Shown here: positions 49,023 to 57,616 of the stretch, piece after piece | Layout: every line of letters starts with the position of its first letter | Numbering within the stretch: position 1 is the stretch's first letter | DNA from: Brumimicrobium aurantiacum | Lineage (GTDB): Bacteria; Bacteroidota; Bacteroidia; Flavobacteriales_D; Crocinitomicaceae | Direction of reading: 5' to 3' | NCBI RefSeq assembly: GCF_003402975.1 | Contig: NZ_QURB01000002.1 | Location: 526,995 to 590,994, forward strand | DNA: 64,000 nt | Notes under the pieces: model-generated | What the model saw: the letters and a program-made list of their open reading frames with translations, nothing else | Told to the model about the DNA's origin: nothing | Databases searched by the model: none | Translations under genes and position numbers: made by a program

Positions 49023-49947
49023 TTTTTTTTCTAAGCTTTATTCGTCCATAGAAAATAAAAATGCTTTCCTATCAAAAGTAAAATTCTATGGTGCACAACG
49101 TGCTATCTTAAAATTCCTTGCGAATCTTTTTATCCCCATATATTTAAAGCTAACCAACCACAACAACCATCGTTTGAAAGTTGATGGAAAATCTAATCTT
49201 ATTGTTTCATTAACAACTTTTCCTGTCCGTATTGGTAAAATTTGGATAGTAATTGAATGTATGTTAAGACAAACTTATAAGCCTGATAAAATTATACTTT
49301 GGCTTTCAAAAGAACAGTTTAAAAGTCTTGACCAACTCCCGAAAAGATTATTGAAACTGAGAGAAAGGGGATTAGAAATTAATTTATGTGATGGAGATCT
49401 TAGATCCTATAAAAAGTATATTTATACGCTAGAAGAATTCCCTGATAGTCATTTTATCACTGTAGACGACGACTTCATTTATCCTTCTAGTTTAATTGAA
49501 GAACTAATGTCAGCACATAAGAAGAAAAAAGACCATATTATTTGTCACCGTGCCCACATGATGACTAAAGTAAACGGAGCGTTAGCACCATATCATAATT
49601 GGATCAAGGAATACAAAGGTGCGAGTACATCCAATCAAATTTTCTTCACCAGTGGAGGTGGAACATTATTTCCTCCAAAATCTTTGGGAGAAGAAGCTTC
49701 TAATGCTACTGTTTTCATGAATAAATGTAAACTTGCAGACGATGTTTGGCTCAATGCGATGAGTAATTTAAACAATACTTCTATCACTAAAATTGATTCA
49801 AAATATAAGGTGAACATTCCTATCACAATCATGAGTAACGTTACTTTAGCTTCTTCAAATGTTGACAAAGATTTAAACGATATTCAAATCAAAGCTGTGA
49901 GAGATCACTATTGGAATACATTAAAACATGATGTCTTCAAAATATAA
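49015..49947 (+). CDS. Glycosyltransferase of a GT-A type with DDD motif
   Basis: A 310-residue protein. The region LIVSLTTFPVRIGKIWIVIE near residue 62, MLRQTYKPDKIILWLSKEQF near 84, and FITVDDDFIYPSSLIEEL near 145 (Asp triad as metal/nucleotide binder) place it with a family of putative glycosyltransferases common in polysaccharide clusters. SGGGTLFPP and LADDVWLNAM in the C-terminal part supply the acceptor side. The overlap with the polymerase gene indicates co-translation. Specificity unknown. Confidence 0.8.
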   Translation: MIDFFSKLYSSIENKNAFLSKVKFYGAQRAILKFLANLFIPIYLKLTNHNNHRLKVDGKSNLIVSLTTFPVRIGKIWIVIECMLRQTYKPDKIILWLSKEQFKSLDQLPKRLLKLRERGLEINLCDGDLRSYKKYIYTLEEFPDSHFITVDDDFIYPSSLIEELMSAHKKKKDHIICHRAHMMTKVNGALAPYHNWIKEYKGASTSNQIFFTSGGGTLFPPKSLGEEASNATVFMNKCKLADDVWLNAMSNLNNTSITKIDSKYKVNIPITIMSNVTLASSNVDKDLNDIQIKAVRDHYWNTLKHDVFKI

Positions 49948-49981
49948 TTTGTAATATGCATTATTAACTATAAATTTTGAC

Positions 49982-51118
49982 ATGATACTTCACATCACAA
50001 ATGATTTCGCCCATTCTAAAGTTTACAAAAATCTTGTTGCAAACCTAGACGAAAATGGGTTGAAACAAACGATTTATACTCCTGTGAAAAATGAAAATAG
50101 TGTCGGAGGAAATTTTATTGAATTAAAACAAAAGGAATCTAAAATTATTTATAGTAACATCCTGAACATGCATATTGACAGGATTGTTTTCCCATTAAAA
50201 ATCAACAAGATATATAAAGACATTTTAACAAAAGTAGACTTTAAAAATATCAAATTGATTCATGCGCACACATGGTATAGCGACGGTGCAGTTGCATTAA
50301 AATTGAACAAAAAATATAATATTCCCTATATCATTGCTGTAAGAGGATCAGATTTAAATCAGTTTTGGAAATTACCTCATTTAAAAAATAAAGGATTAGA
50401 AATACTGAAAAATGCCTCCAAAGTCATTCTTATCACACCGAGGTATCAAGAACGTTTACTGGCATTAGATAAAATCAAAAGATTGGATACAAATTTCATT
50501 GAGAAAACTAAGGTTATCACAAATGGTTTGGACCCCTACTGGATTAATCATGTAAAGGATAGAAAAACAAAAATTGATTCACCAATAAAATTGCTGTTCA
50601 TCGGTGTATTTTCTGAAGCTAAAAACACTTTGAATCTAGTAAAAGCTGTTAATAAATTAGTTGAACAAGGAGTCAATTGCGAACTTAACCTCGTTGGTGG
50701 TGGAGGCTCATGCGAAAAGAAGGTTTTAGCCTTGATTGATAATAAAGCTCACATTAAATTCCACGGAAAAATCTATGCATTTGAAAAACTAGAGCAGCTT
50801 TTTGCTCAAGCTCACATTTATGGTATGACCTCCATTCGAGAAACTTTTGGTTTAGTTTATGGCGAGGCTCTATCTCAAGGTCTACCTGTACTCTATTCAA
50901 AAAATGAAGGAATAGATGGCGTTTTTAATGAAAATATTGGTGTGGCTGTAAATCCATATTCGATAACTTCAATTTCCGAAGGAATAAAAAGCATTATTGA
51001 AAATTATGATTCCTTTGATTTCGATCCAGAAAAAATTGCACAGCATTTAAACTGGAAATCAATTGCACAGCGCTATATTGATCTTTATAATGAGCAGGAT
51101 TCTAAAACAAATCCTTAA
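49982..51118 (+). CDS. Glycosyltransferase family 4 (GT-B)
   Basis: A 378-residue GT-B retaining transferase. An N-terminal acceptor domain has IHAHTWYSDGAVALKLN near residue 94, and the C-terminal donor domain has LLFIGVFSEAKNTLNLVKAV, VGGGGSCEKKVL and the E-x7-E region SIRETFGLVYGEALSQGLP near residue 280. It extends the lipid-linked glycan on the cytoplasmic side. The position between other transferase genes fits. Sugar unknown. Confidence 0.92.
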   Translation: MILHITNDFAHSKVYKNLVANLDENGLKQTIYTPVKNENSVGGNFIELKQKESKIIYSNILNMHIDRIVFPLKINKIYKDILTKVDFKNIKLIHAHTWYSDGAVALKLNKKYNIPYIIAVRGSDLNQFWKLPHLKNKGLEILKNASKVILITPRYQERLLALDKIKRLDTNFIEKTKVITNGLDPYWINHVKDRKTKIDSPIKLLFIGVFSEAKNTLNLVKAVNKLVEQGVNCELNLVGGGGSCEKKVLALIDNKAHIKFHGKIYAFEKLEQLFAQAHIYGMTSIRETFGLVYGEALSQGLPVLYSKNEGIDGVFNENIGVAVNPYSITSISEGIKSIIENYDSFDFDPEKIAQHLNWKSIAQRYIDLYNEQDSKTNP

Positions 51119-51148
51119 TTTTGACATTCATTCATAATTTTTATTGTC

Positions 51149-52147
51149 TTGAAGCCTGAAATTTCTATCATTTGTCCAACGTATAACGAAGAAAAATACA
51201 TCCAGAATTGTATTTTATCGATGGTTGAACAAGACATTGATCAAGAGAAAATTGAGATCATTTTTGTGGATGGAAGAAGTACGGATAAAACCCGTGAAAT
51301 CATTGAAGGTTTACAAAAAAAGTATCCACAGATAAAACTTCTAGATAATCCTGAAAGAACAGTTCCTTACGCAATGAACTATGGAATAAAAGCTGCTTTA
51401 GGAGATATTATCATTCGTATTGATGCGCACGCTCAATTTGATAGCAATTATGTTTCTGTATTGAGTAAAGCCCTCATAGAACTCGAGGCTACTAATGTAG
51501 GTGCTGTCTGTAAAACGGATGTGATCAATAAAACACCAAAAAGCTTAGCGATTCGTGAAGTTTTAAGTAATAAATTTGGAGTTGGAAACTCACTTTTCAG
51601 AATTGGAATTGACAAAATCACCGCAGTTGATACGGTTCCTTTTGGCTGTTATCGAAAGGAAGTTTTTGAGGAATATGGATTATACAATCCGAAATTAACG
51701 AGAAATCAAGATATTGAACTCAACAAAAGAATCCTAAGAAACGGAGGGAAAATCTATTTGATTCCAGATACAAGTTGCACCTATTTTGCACGAGAAGAAT
51801 TTAGTGCGTTGGCAAAGAACAATTTCCAAAATGGAAAATGGAATCTTTTAATGATGAAATACACAAAGAACCTTGATTCTCTTTCTTTTCGTCACTTTAT
51901 TCCTTTCATTTTTGTAATGTCCATCATTTTGCCTTTACTTCTGGCTTTAATTTGGACGCCTTTCCTATTTCTTTCTGCTTTGTCGTTAATTTCATATTCC
52001 GCATTAATTGGGCTAATTAGTCTAAAAGTAGCCATGAACAATAAACTACATTTCCCTTCATTATTTATGGCTTTCCTTACTTTACATTTTTCATACGGAA
52101 TTGGTTCTTTGGTTGGACTTATTCAATTAATCACAAAAAAGAAATGA
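51149..52147 (+). CDS. Membrane-bound glycosyltransferase family 2 (ExoA-like)
   Basis: A 332-residue enzyme beginning with TTG at 51149, since no ATG lies in frame before the GT2 motif ISIICPTYNEEKYIQNCI. The GT-A domain has FVDGRSTDKTREI near residue 38, IRIDAHAQFD (DxD-like) near 95 and NQDIELNKRILRNGG near 192. Three membrane segments follow in residues 245-325. This ExoA/succinoglycan-type shape is typical of exopolysaccharide transferases. The stop overlaps the next gene by four bases. Confidence 0.88.
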   Translation: MKPEISIICPTYNEEKYIQNCILSMVEQDIDQEKIEIIFVDGRSTDKTREIIEGLQKKYPQIKLLDNPERTVPYAMNYGIKAALGDIIIRIDAHAQFDSNYVSVLSKALIELEATNVGAVCKTDVINKTPKSLAIREVLSNKFGVGNSLFRIGIDKITAVDTVPFGCYRKEVFEEYGLYNPKLTRNQDIELNKRILRNGGKIYLIPDTSCTYFAREEFSALAKNNFQNGKWNLLMMKYTKNLDSLSFRHFIPFIFVMSIILPLLLALIWTPFLFLSALSLISYSALIGLISLKVAMNNKLHFPSLFMAFLTLHFSYGIGSLVGLIQLITKKK

Positions 52148-52746
52148 TTGCAAAACGCTTACTCGACATATTTTTATCCTTATTAGGTTTGTGGCTCATT
52201 TGGCCAGTTTTATTGCTCATTGCAATACTTATTAAAATCAAAATGCCAGGTGGACCAGTTATCTTTCAACAAAAAAGAGTTGGACAAAATGGGAAACTCT
52301 TTACGATGTACAAATTTCGTTCAATGTCAGTTGGACACGGTGGCTCAAGTGTATCTGTGAAAGGAGAAAGTCGTATTACACCCTTGGGTAAAAAACTTCG
52401 TGCCTATAAACTAGATGAATTACCTGAATTATGGAATGTTTTGATTGGTGACATGAGTTTTGTAGGGCCACGACCAGATGTTCCAGGTTACGCTGATCAA
52501 TTAAAAGGAAAAGACAGAGATATATTAAAGTTAAAACCCGGAATAACAGGACCCGCAAGTTTAAAATATAAAAATGAAGAAGAAATTTTAGCGCAGCAAA
52601 AAGATCCTATTCACTATAATGACACCGTAATTTATCCAGATAAAATTAGAATTAATTTACTTTATTTGGAACGACATAATTTGGTTTTAGATCTACAATT
52701 AATTGTTCAGACGGTTATTGGTGGTTTTGATAAAAATGAGTGGTAA
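52144..52746 (+). CDS. PglC-like phosphoglycosyltransferase (bacterial sugar transferase)
   Basis: A 200-residue monotopic enzyme. A re-entrant N-terminal helix (residues 5-30) is followed by FQQKRVGQNGKLFTMYKFRSMS, the catalytic DELPELWNVLIGDMSFVGPRP region (Asp-Glu pair near residue 98) and KPGITGPAS. It joins a sugar-1-phosphate to undecaprenyl phosphate, as PglC and the C-terminal part of WbaP do. Small size and position before a PglE-like aminotransferase suggest a 2,4-diamino sugar (bacillosamine-type) substrate. It starts on the ATGA overlap with the previous gene. Confidence 0.92.
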   Translation: MIAKRLLDIFLSLLGLWLIWPVLLLIAILIKIKMPGGPVIFQQKRVGQNGKLFTMYKFRSMSVGHGGSSVSVKGESRITPLGKKLRAYKLDELPELWNVLIGDMSFVGPRPDVPGYADQLKGKDRDILKLKPGITGPASLKYKNEEEILAQQKDPIHYNDTVIYPDKIRINLLYLERHNLVLDLQLIVQTVIGGFDKNEW

Positions 52747-52798
52747 AATAGAACACCAACAGAATCTAAAAAGCATTACAATATTTAAAATATAGCAC

Positions 52799-53938
52799 AT
52801 GGCAAAAGATAAAATTTGGCTTTCCTCTCCACACATGGGGGGACATGAACAGAAGTTTATTCAAGAAGCATTTGATGAAAATTGGGTTGCTCCTCTTGGA
52901 CCAAATGTTAATGGCTTTGAAGAAGATTTGCAGCAGTATGTTGCGCAAAACAAATCGATAGCGGCATTAAGTTCTGGAACAGCAGCCATTCATTTAGCAT
53001 TAATCATGTTAGATGTTCAACCCGGTGATTTTGTCATTTGTCAATCTATGACTTTTTCTGCTTCTGCAAATCCCATAAAGTATCAAGGAGCACACCCTGT
53101 TTTTATTGACAGTGAAAAAGAAACATGGAACTTATGTCCAAAACATGTTGAAGCTGCAATCAAAGGTACCATTGAAAAACATGGAGTAAAGCCTAAAGCG
53201 ATTATTGGTGTACACTTGTATGGAACACCTTACCAATCTGATGAAATCAACGCTATTGCATATAAGTACGATATCCCTGTAATTGAAGATGCTGCAGAGG
53301 CTTTAGGAAGTAAATACAAAGACCAAAAATGCGGAACACTCTCAAAATTTGGAATACTTTCTTTTAATGGAAATAAAATCATCACTACTTCTGGTGGTGG
53401 CGCATTAATTACAGCGTCATCTGAAGAAAAACAACGCGTTATATTTTTTGCTACACAATCCCGTGACCAAGCACCACATTATCAACACAGCGAAGTTGGA
53501 TACAATTATAGAATGTCAAACATTACCGCTGGTATTGGACGTGGACAAATGATGATTTTGGATAAGCATGTTGAATTGCGTAGGGCTAATTTTGAGTTTT
53601 ACAAGTCAAATTTGGGTCATCTAGCAGGATTTGAGTTTGTTGATGAATTGGAAGGTATATATAGTAATCGTTGGCTTTCTGCAGTACTTATTCATGAAGA
53701 TAAAGCTGGGTTTTCTAGAGAAGATTTACGCTTAGCATTAGAAAAGGAAAATATAGAAACCCGTCCACTATGGAAACCTATGCACATGCAACCTGTATTT
53801 GCTGATTGCGATTACTATGGCGATAAAGTCGCTGAACAACTTTTCAATATAGGATTATGCCTACCTAGTGGGTCTAACTTAACCGACAATGATCGCGATA
53901 GAATTTTAAAGGCAATTATGGAAGTTGTAAATAGCTAG
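52799..53938 (+). CDS. DegT/DnrJ/EryC1 aminotransferase, PglE-like
   Basis: A 379-residue PLP enzyme. It opens with WLSSPHMGGHEQKFIQEAF and NWVAPLGPNV, the PglE/nucleotide-sugar aminotransferase signature. ALSSGTAAIHLAL and EDAAEALGS line the PLP site, and the Schiff-base Lys193 lies in FNGNKIITTSGGGA. It likely aminates a UDP-4-keto-6-deoxy-HexNAc at C4. PglF (dehydratase) and PglD (acetyltransferase) are not in the window. The gene ends the cluster and is followed by two hairpins. Confidence 0.9.
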   Translation: MAKDKIWLSSPHMGGHEQKFIQEAFDENWVAPLGPNVNGFEEDLQQYVAQNKSIAALSSGTAAIHLALIMLDVQPGDFVICQSMTFSASANPIKYQGAHPVFIDSEKETWNLCPKHVEAAIKGTIEKHGVKPKAIIGVHLYGTPYQSDEINAIAYKYDIPVIEDAAEALGSKYKDQKCGTLSKFGILSFNGNKIITTSGGGALITASSEEKQRVIFFATQSRDQAPHYQHSEVGYNYRMSNITAGIGRGQMMILDKHVELRRANFEFYKSNLGHLAGFEFVDELEGIYSNRWLSAVLIHEDKAGFSREDLRLALEKENIETRPLWKPMHMQPVFADCDYYGDKVAEQLFNIGLCLPSGSNLTDNDRDRILKAIMEVVNS

Positions 53939-53970
53939 AAAAGTAAAACTAAAACATAGAACAATATTAA

Positions 53971-54025
53971 AAAACGCACTGTCACGGTGCGTTTTTTGGT
54001 TTATTTTGCACTGTGAGAGTGCAAA
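53971..54025 (+). terminator. Double hairpin terminator ending the polysaccharide cluster
   Basis: First hairpin: AAAACGCAC (53971-53979) with GTGCGTTTT (53987 on) and six T. Second: TTTGCACT (54005-54012) with AGTGCAAA (54018-54025) around GTGAG. The two share the GCACTGT word. The first is a standard intrinsic terminator, 32 nt after the aminotransferase stop. Confidence 0.88.
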
Positions 54026-54096
54026 TCAGATTAAATATTGTAATTTTCAGTACTATCACTTCAAAAAACTACATTTTAATTCATTAATAAACCTAA

Positions 54097-54663
54097 ATGA
54101 AAACCAACAAAGAAATACGAGAAACAGCTTTAAAGAACAGGATTATTGATAGTTTGAATTCAATTGATGGACTTAAAATTGATGACCATTTCAAGATCAC
54201 CGAGAAGTTTCAATTTCACTTTCGTAATATTATTTTCCTCCTTATAAACATTGGTCTTTTTATTTACTTTACTTTGTTTGATGATCAATGGATCATTGCA
54301 ACCCTTACAGGAGTCTTAGGGCTAATCATCATCATTGTGGTGGTTTTATATTATTTCAATATAAAACACAGTTTTACATATTTAGATTTCGAGAACCAAA
54401 AGGTCATTTATAAAAGGTTCTTTTATTCAAAAATACATGAATTAAATTTAAATAATGAGGCTTTTATTGAGCTTAAAATTATAAAAGGTAATACTGGAAA
54501 TAAAAGAACTTATCTCCATCAATTGATCATTAACAAAACAATTGTACTCGAACATGTTAATGACTATCAACAAGATAGCTTCTCTAATTACTTATTTAAA
54601 ATATTCAATCACTATTACAATATAGATCATCAACAAATTAAATATGTAAATGAGGTAAGTTAA
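54097..54663 (+). CDS. Small two-helix membrane protein of unknown function
   Basis: A 188-residue protein: a charged N-terminus (MKTNKEIRETALKNRIID), then two hydrophobic segments near residues 45-62 and 65-85, then a soluble 100-residue tail with lysine- and tyrosine-rich stretches such as SFTYLDFENQKVIYKRFFYS. No family is recognised. It is monocistronic, downstream of the polysaccharide cluster terminator. The soluble tail may be a PH-like membrane-associated domain, as seen in small proteins of this build; that is inference. Confidence 0.7.
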   Translation: MKTNKEIRETALKNRIIDSLNSIDGLKIDDHFKITEKFQFHFRNIIFLLINIGLFIYFTLFDDQWIIATLTGVLGLIIIIVVVLYYFNIKHSFTYLDFENQKVIYKRFFYSKIHELNLNNEAFIELKIIKGNTGNKRTYLHQLIINKTIVLEHVNDYQQDSFSNYLFKIFNHYYNIDHQQIKYVNEVS

Positions 54664-54940
54664 AAGCATTTTTATAATTAAAAACTGATTGACTACAATA
54701 ACATCCTTAAAATCTGTCTAATAATTAGTCGTGTAGAGCAAGGGTATTTTATATAGTCTTTAAACATTACAAAACGTTATTACATAATATTTTACTTTTT
54801 AATATTACATCTTTTACTGTATATTTGTGTAAGGAAGATAAAATTCTTAATATGGTTTAGCGTATCAACAACCATAAGATGGTATTTGATTAAATCCATC
54901 ATTTTTAAATAAACCAAGAAATTGCTAAATAACTAACACA

Positions 54941-55159
54941 ATGACTCAACTTCTTTTAAATATCTCTGATGAAAAAAAAGCAAACAAGCTTATTGAATTC
55001 TTAAGAACGCTTAGTTATATTAATGTTCAAGAGTTTAATGAAGAAAACATAATACTTCCTGAGGCAGAAAAAGAACTCATGCGTAATCGTCTTCAAAATG
55101 CAAAAGAAGAGGATTTTAAAGATTGGGAAGAAATAAAACAAAAATTTAATATCAAATAA
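54941..55159 (+). CDS. Antitoxin of a RelE/ParE-type pair
   Basis: A 72-residue acidic-basic protein (MTQLLLNISDEKKANKLIEF to WEEIKQKFNIK) of the kind that precedes RelE/ParE toxins. It should bind and neutralise the toxin and repress the operon. The stop overlaps the toxin start by one base. A -7-like TATATTTG at 54820-54827 could be its promoter. No DNA-binding motif is obvious to me, so the assignment rests on size and context. Confidence 0.72.
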   Translation: MTQLLLNISDEKKANKLIEFLRTLSYINVQEFNEENIILPEAEKELMRNRLQNAKEEDFKDWEEIKQKFNIK

Positions 55160-55458
55160 TGAAATCTTTTAGTATTCGTGTATTAAAATCTGCAGTAGCC
55201 GATCTTGATGAAGCTTACGAATATTACACAGACATTAATCCAAAACTTGGAGAGCGATTTATTAAAATTGTAAATGCAACAATCAACGATCTAAAAAAAT
55301 ATCCGTACTACCAAATTAGATATGACAGCTTTAGAATGAAAGTCATTAATAAGTTTCCATATGTTATACATTATACACTTGATGAAAAAAAACAAATTGT
55401 TTTCATTTATGGTATTCGTAACTCATATCAAAATCCAAAGAAATATCCGAAAGTGTAA
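55159..55458 (+). CDS. RelE/ParE-family toxin
   Basis: A 99-residue basic protein. It has VLKSAVADLDEAYEYYTDINP, RFIKIVNATINDLKKYPYYQ and the C-terminal strand pair FPYVIHYTLDEKKQIVFIYGI, ending in a basic tail. That matches the ParE/RelE fold (plasmid stabilisation family). Members block gyrase or cut mRNA; which one cannot be read. The one-base overlap with the antitoxin gene is the usual coupling. Confidence 0.85.
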   Translation: MKSFSIRVLKSAVADLDEAYEYYTDINPKLGERFIKIVNATINDLKKYPYYQIRYDSFRMKVINKFPYVIHYTLDEKKQIVFIYGIRNSYQNPKKYPKV

Positions 55459-55538
55459 TTATTATATTGATACCCAAGAAACGTGAAGACCTTGCCTAAA
55501 TTGATTGTAACTTGTTGACAGCTTAGGTTAGACCATTT

Positions 55539-56024
55539 TTAAAAGCTTGGCTGTTCTAAAAATTCGCTAAAAAAAATATTACACCACTTTCTATAAATAA
55601 CAATATAGTTAATCTCATTAATATCGGTATAGTGGCTATACTCGCCCATATTATCCTCTATAGTTATCACTAAACTATTTTGACTTAGAAATTCTTTGAA
55701 CTCGCTATTTCTTTCTACTAAATTTTTTTCATCCCCAACCTTATTTTTAATTAATAACAATTCATAGTTATCAGTAATCCAAACCTCCACCCCCGTCAAT
55801 CCATAATACATGTTACTTTTGACTATAATTTCATTAAATATTGTTTTGTCACCTATTTTTAATTGAAGTGTATCATTGTCAAATCCATCTGCAAAATAAA
55901 CTACACATAAAAATGAATCATCTGGTTTAATGTCTTGAGCTATTGCATTATTAATACACAGAAAAGACAAGAAAATTATTCCAATATGATATTTTATCTG
56001 GTACTTTATTACATTGCTTCCCAT
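55539..56024 (-). CDS. Exported protein of unknown function
   Basis: A 161-residue protein read leftward from an ATG at 56024. Residues 10-29 form a signal segment (YHIGIIFLSFLCINNAIAQ), so it is secreted. The rest has alternating beta and polar stretches (FADGFDNDTLQLKIGDKTIF, YYGLTGVEVWITDNY) but no named domain. The gene faces the toxin-antitoxin genes and is alone. Confidence 0.65.
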   Translation of the reverse strand: MGSNVIKYQIKYHIGIIFLSFLCINNAIAQDIKPDDSFLCVVYFADGFDNDTLQLKIGDKTIFNEIIVKSNMYYGLTGVEVWITDNYELLLIKNKVGDEKNLVERNSEFKEFLSQNSLVITIEDNMGEYSHYTDINEINYIVIYRKWCNIFFSEFLEQPSF

Positions 56025-56367
56025 ACTTTTTAACTTTATTAATTTGGCTTTTTATGTTAAAATGAAATTTCAACCTAGTCACCACAAAACCCGACATTTG
56101 AACGGACACATCTCGAAGTTAACTTAAATCAACCCTTTACTTTCTTAAAAATACTATTTTTTATTTAATACATTCCTACCACTTTTACCACGCGATTTAA
56201 AGTATTTAGAAAACACAATAAAAGCCTAAATCCTCAAAAAAAGCAGCTCCCCTCTTACATCCTTTACTCCTATTGACATCCCCTAACTTATCAACAAATT
56301 TTGTTTATAACTACGGCTTAAATTTCAATTTAAAAATCACATTCTTATCTATATTTGACGAAAATCC
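56025..56367. other. Gap with -7 element ahead of the cobalamin riboswitch
   Basis: AT-rich and without an open frame. A -7 element TATATTTG lies at 56350-56357, which would start transcription about 5 nt before the riboswitch P1 stem. A proper -33 was not found. Confidence 0.5.
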
Positions 56368-56490
56368 ATTTGCTAAGACAATTAGAATTGTCAATTGAAA
56401 AAATGGGGGAATCATGTTAAATTCATGAGCTGTTGCGCAACTGTAATTGGTGTTAAAACCATAAGCCAGATTACCCACTTCTTAGCAAAT
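56368..56490 (+). ncRNA. Cobalamin riboswitch in the nrdBA leader
   Basis: The closing P1 helix pairs ATTTGCTAAGA (56368-56378) with TCTTAGCAAAT (56480-56490). Inside are the family's conserved blocks: GGGAATCATG, GCTGTTGCGCAACTGTAA, and the B12-box part AAGCCAGATTACCC. Cobalamin riboswitches normally shut off the downstream operon when adenosylcobalamin is present. Here the target is class I ribonucleotide reductase, which needs no B12. That fits a switch to a B12-dependent class II enzyme encoded elsewhere. Confidence 0.88.
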
Positions 56491-56503
56491 TGAATTTTGT
56501 TTT

Positions 56504-56572
56504 CGCATAAAAAACAAGGTTCAGAAGAGAGCAAAAACTCCCACTTCTTCCCTATTTTTTATGCCTTGTTTT
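56504..56572 (+). promoter_or_regulatory. Probable riboswitch expression platform with competing hairpins
   Basis: GCATAAAAAACAAGG (from 56506) can pair in two ways downstream: GCATAAAAAA with TTTTTTATGC, or AAAACAAGG with CCTTGTTTT (ending at 56572). Both use the same AAAA, so they exclude one another. This is the shape expected of a switch that sets access to the nrdB start, 22 nt further. It has not been tested. Confidence 0.55.
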
Positions 56573-56593
56573 AACTTTTAAAAACTAATAACA

Positions 56594-57568
56594 ATGGGCA
56601 TTTTCGACAAACGCATTAATTACAAGCCATTTGAATATCCACAAGTAATGGATTTCATTGAAAACATCAACAGAACGTATTGGGTACATTCTGAAGTTGA
56701 TTTTACTGCGGATACGCAAGACTTTCATTCTCACCTTAATGAGAATGAAAAACAGGCCATTAAGAAAAGTTTATTGGCGATTGCTCAAATTGAAGTTGCT
56801 GTAAAATCCTTCTGGGGAAATTTATATCAACACATGCCCAAACCAGAATTGAACGGTCTAGGAAGCACCTTTGCAGAATGTGAGTTCCGTCATTCTGAAG
56901 CTTATTCTCGTTTATTAGCTGTCTTAGGTTACGATGAAGAGTTTCAACATGTCATTGAAATTCCAGCAATTCGTAAACGTGTAGAATATTTGGAAGAAGC
57001 ACTTCAACATACAAAGTCTGACGATAAGCGAAAATACATGTTCTCTCTTATCCTTTTCTCTATACTAATTGAAAATGTCTCATTGTTTAGTCAATTTGCT
57101 ATTGTATTGTCTTTTACACGTTTCAAAGGACTCATGAAAAACGTAAGTAACATCATTTCATGGACATCAATCGACGAGCAAGTTCATGCCAATGCAGGGA
57201 TTTTCTTGGTGAATAAAATCAAAGAGGAATATCCAGACTTTTTCGATGAAGAAACACAAAAAGAAATCAAAAAGATCGTTGAAGATTCTATCGCTGTTGA
57301 GTCTGAAATATTAGACTGGATTTTCGAAGATGGAGAAATCGAATCAGTAAGTAAAGAAGACCTACTCAACTTCATGAAATTCAGAGTGGACGAAAGTTTA
57401 CAAGAGATTGGTTTAGAAAAAATGTATGGAATCACACCACTTGATTATCAACCCATGGCGTGGTTTGAGGAAGAAATTTTCGCTAATTCTTTAGACGATT
57501 TCTTTGCAAAAAGACCTACAGAATATACCAAACACGATAAAAGTATCAGTGCAGCTGATTTATTTTAA
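56594..57568 (+). CDS. nrdB: Ribonucleotide reductase class I, small subunit
   Basis: A 324-residue ferritin-like radical subunit. The metal ligands and radical tyrosine can be seen: Glu97-x-x-His100 in ECEFRHSEAY and Tyr104 four residues after the histidine, then the second pair in WTSIDEQVHANAG. The tyrosine is where the stable radical sits, so this is class Ia or a close form rather than a radical-free one. The protein begins directly with the catalytic fold (MGIFDKRINYKPFEYP) and has no ATP-cone. It lies first behind the cobalamin riboswitch, with nrdA 48 nt on. Confidence 0.95.
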   Translation: MGIFDKRINYKPFEYPQVMDFIENINRTYWVHSEVDFTADTQDFHSHLNENEKQAIKKSLLAIAQIEVAVKSFWGNLYQHMPKPELNGLGSTFAECEFRHSEAYSRLLAVLGYDEEFQHVIEIPAIRKRVEYLEEALQHTKSDDKRKYMFSLILFSILIENVSLFSQFAIVLSFTRFKGLMKNVSNIISWTSIDEQVHANAGIFLVNKIKEEYPDFFDEETQKEIKKIVEDSIAVESEILDWIFEDGEIESVSKEDLLNFMKFRVDESLQEIGLEKMYGITPLDYQPMAWFEEEIFANSLDDFFAKRPTEYTKHDKSISAADLF

Positions 57569-57616
57569 TCATCTCAATATCAGTTAAAAAACGCTTATTT
57601 AATTTAAAATTAAAAA

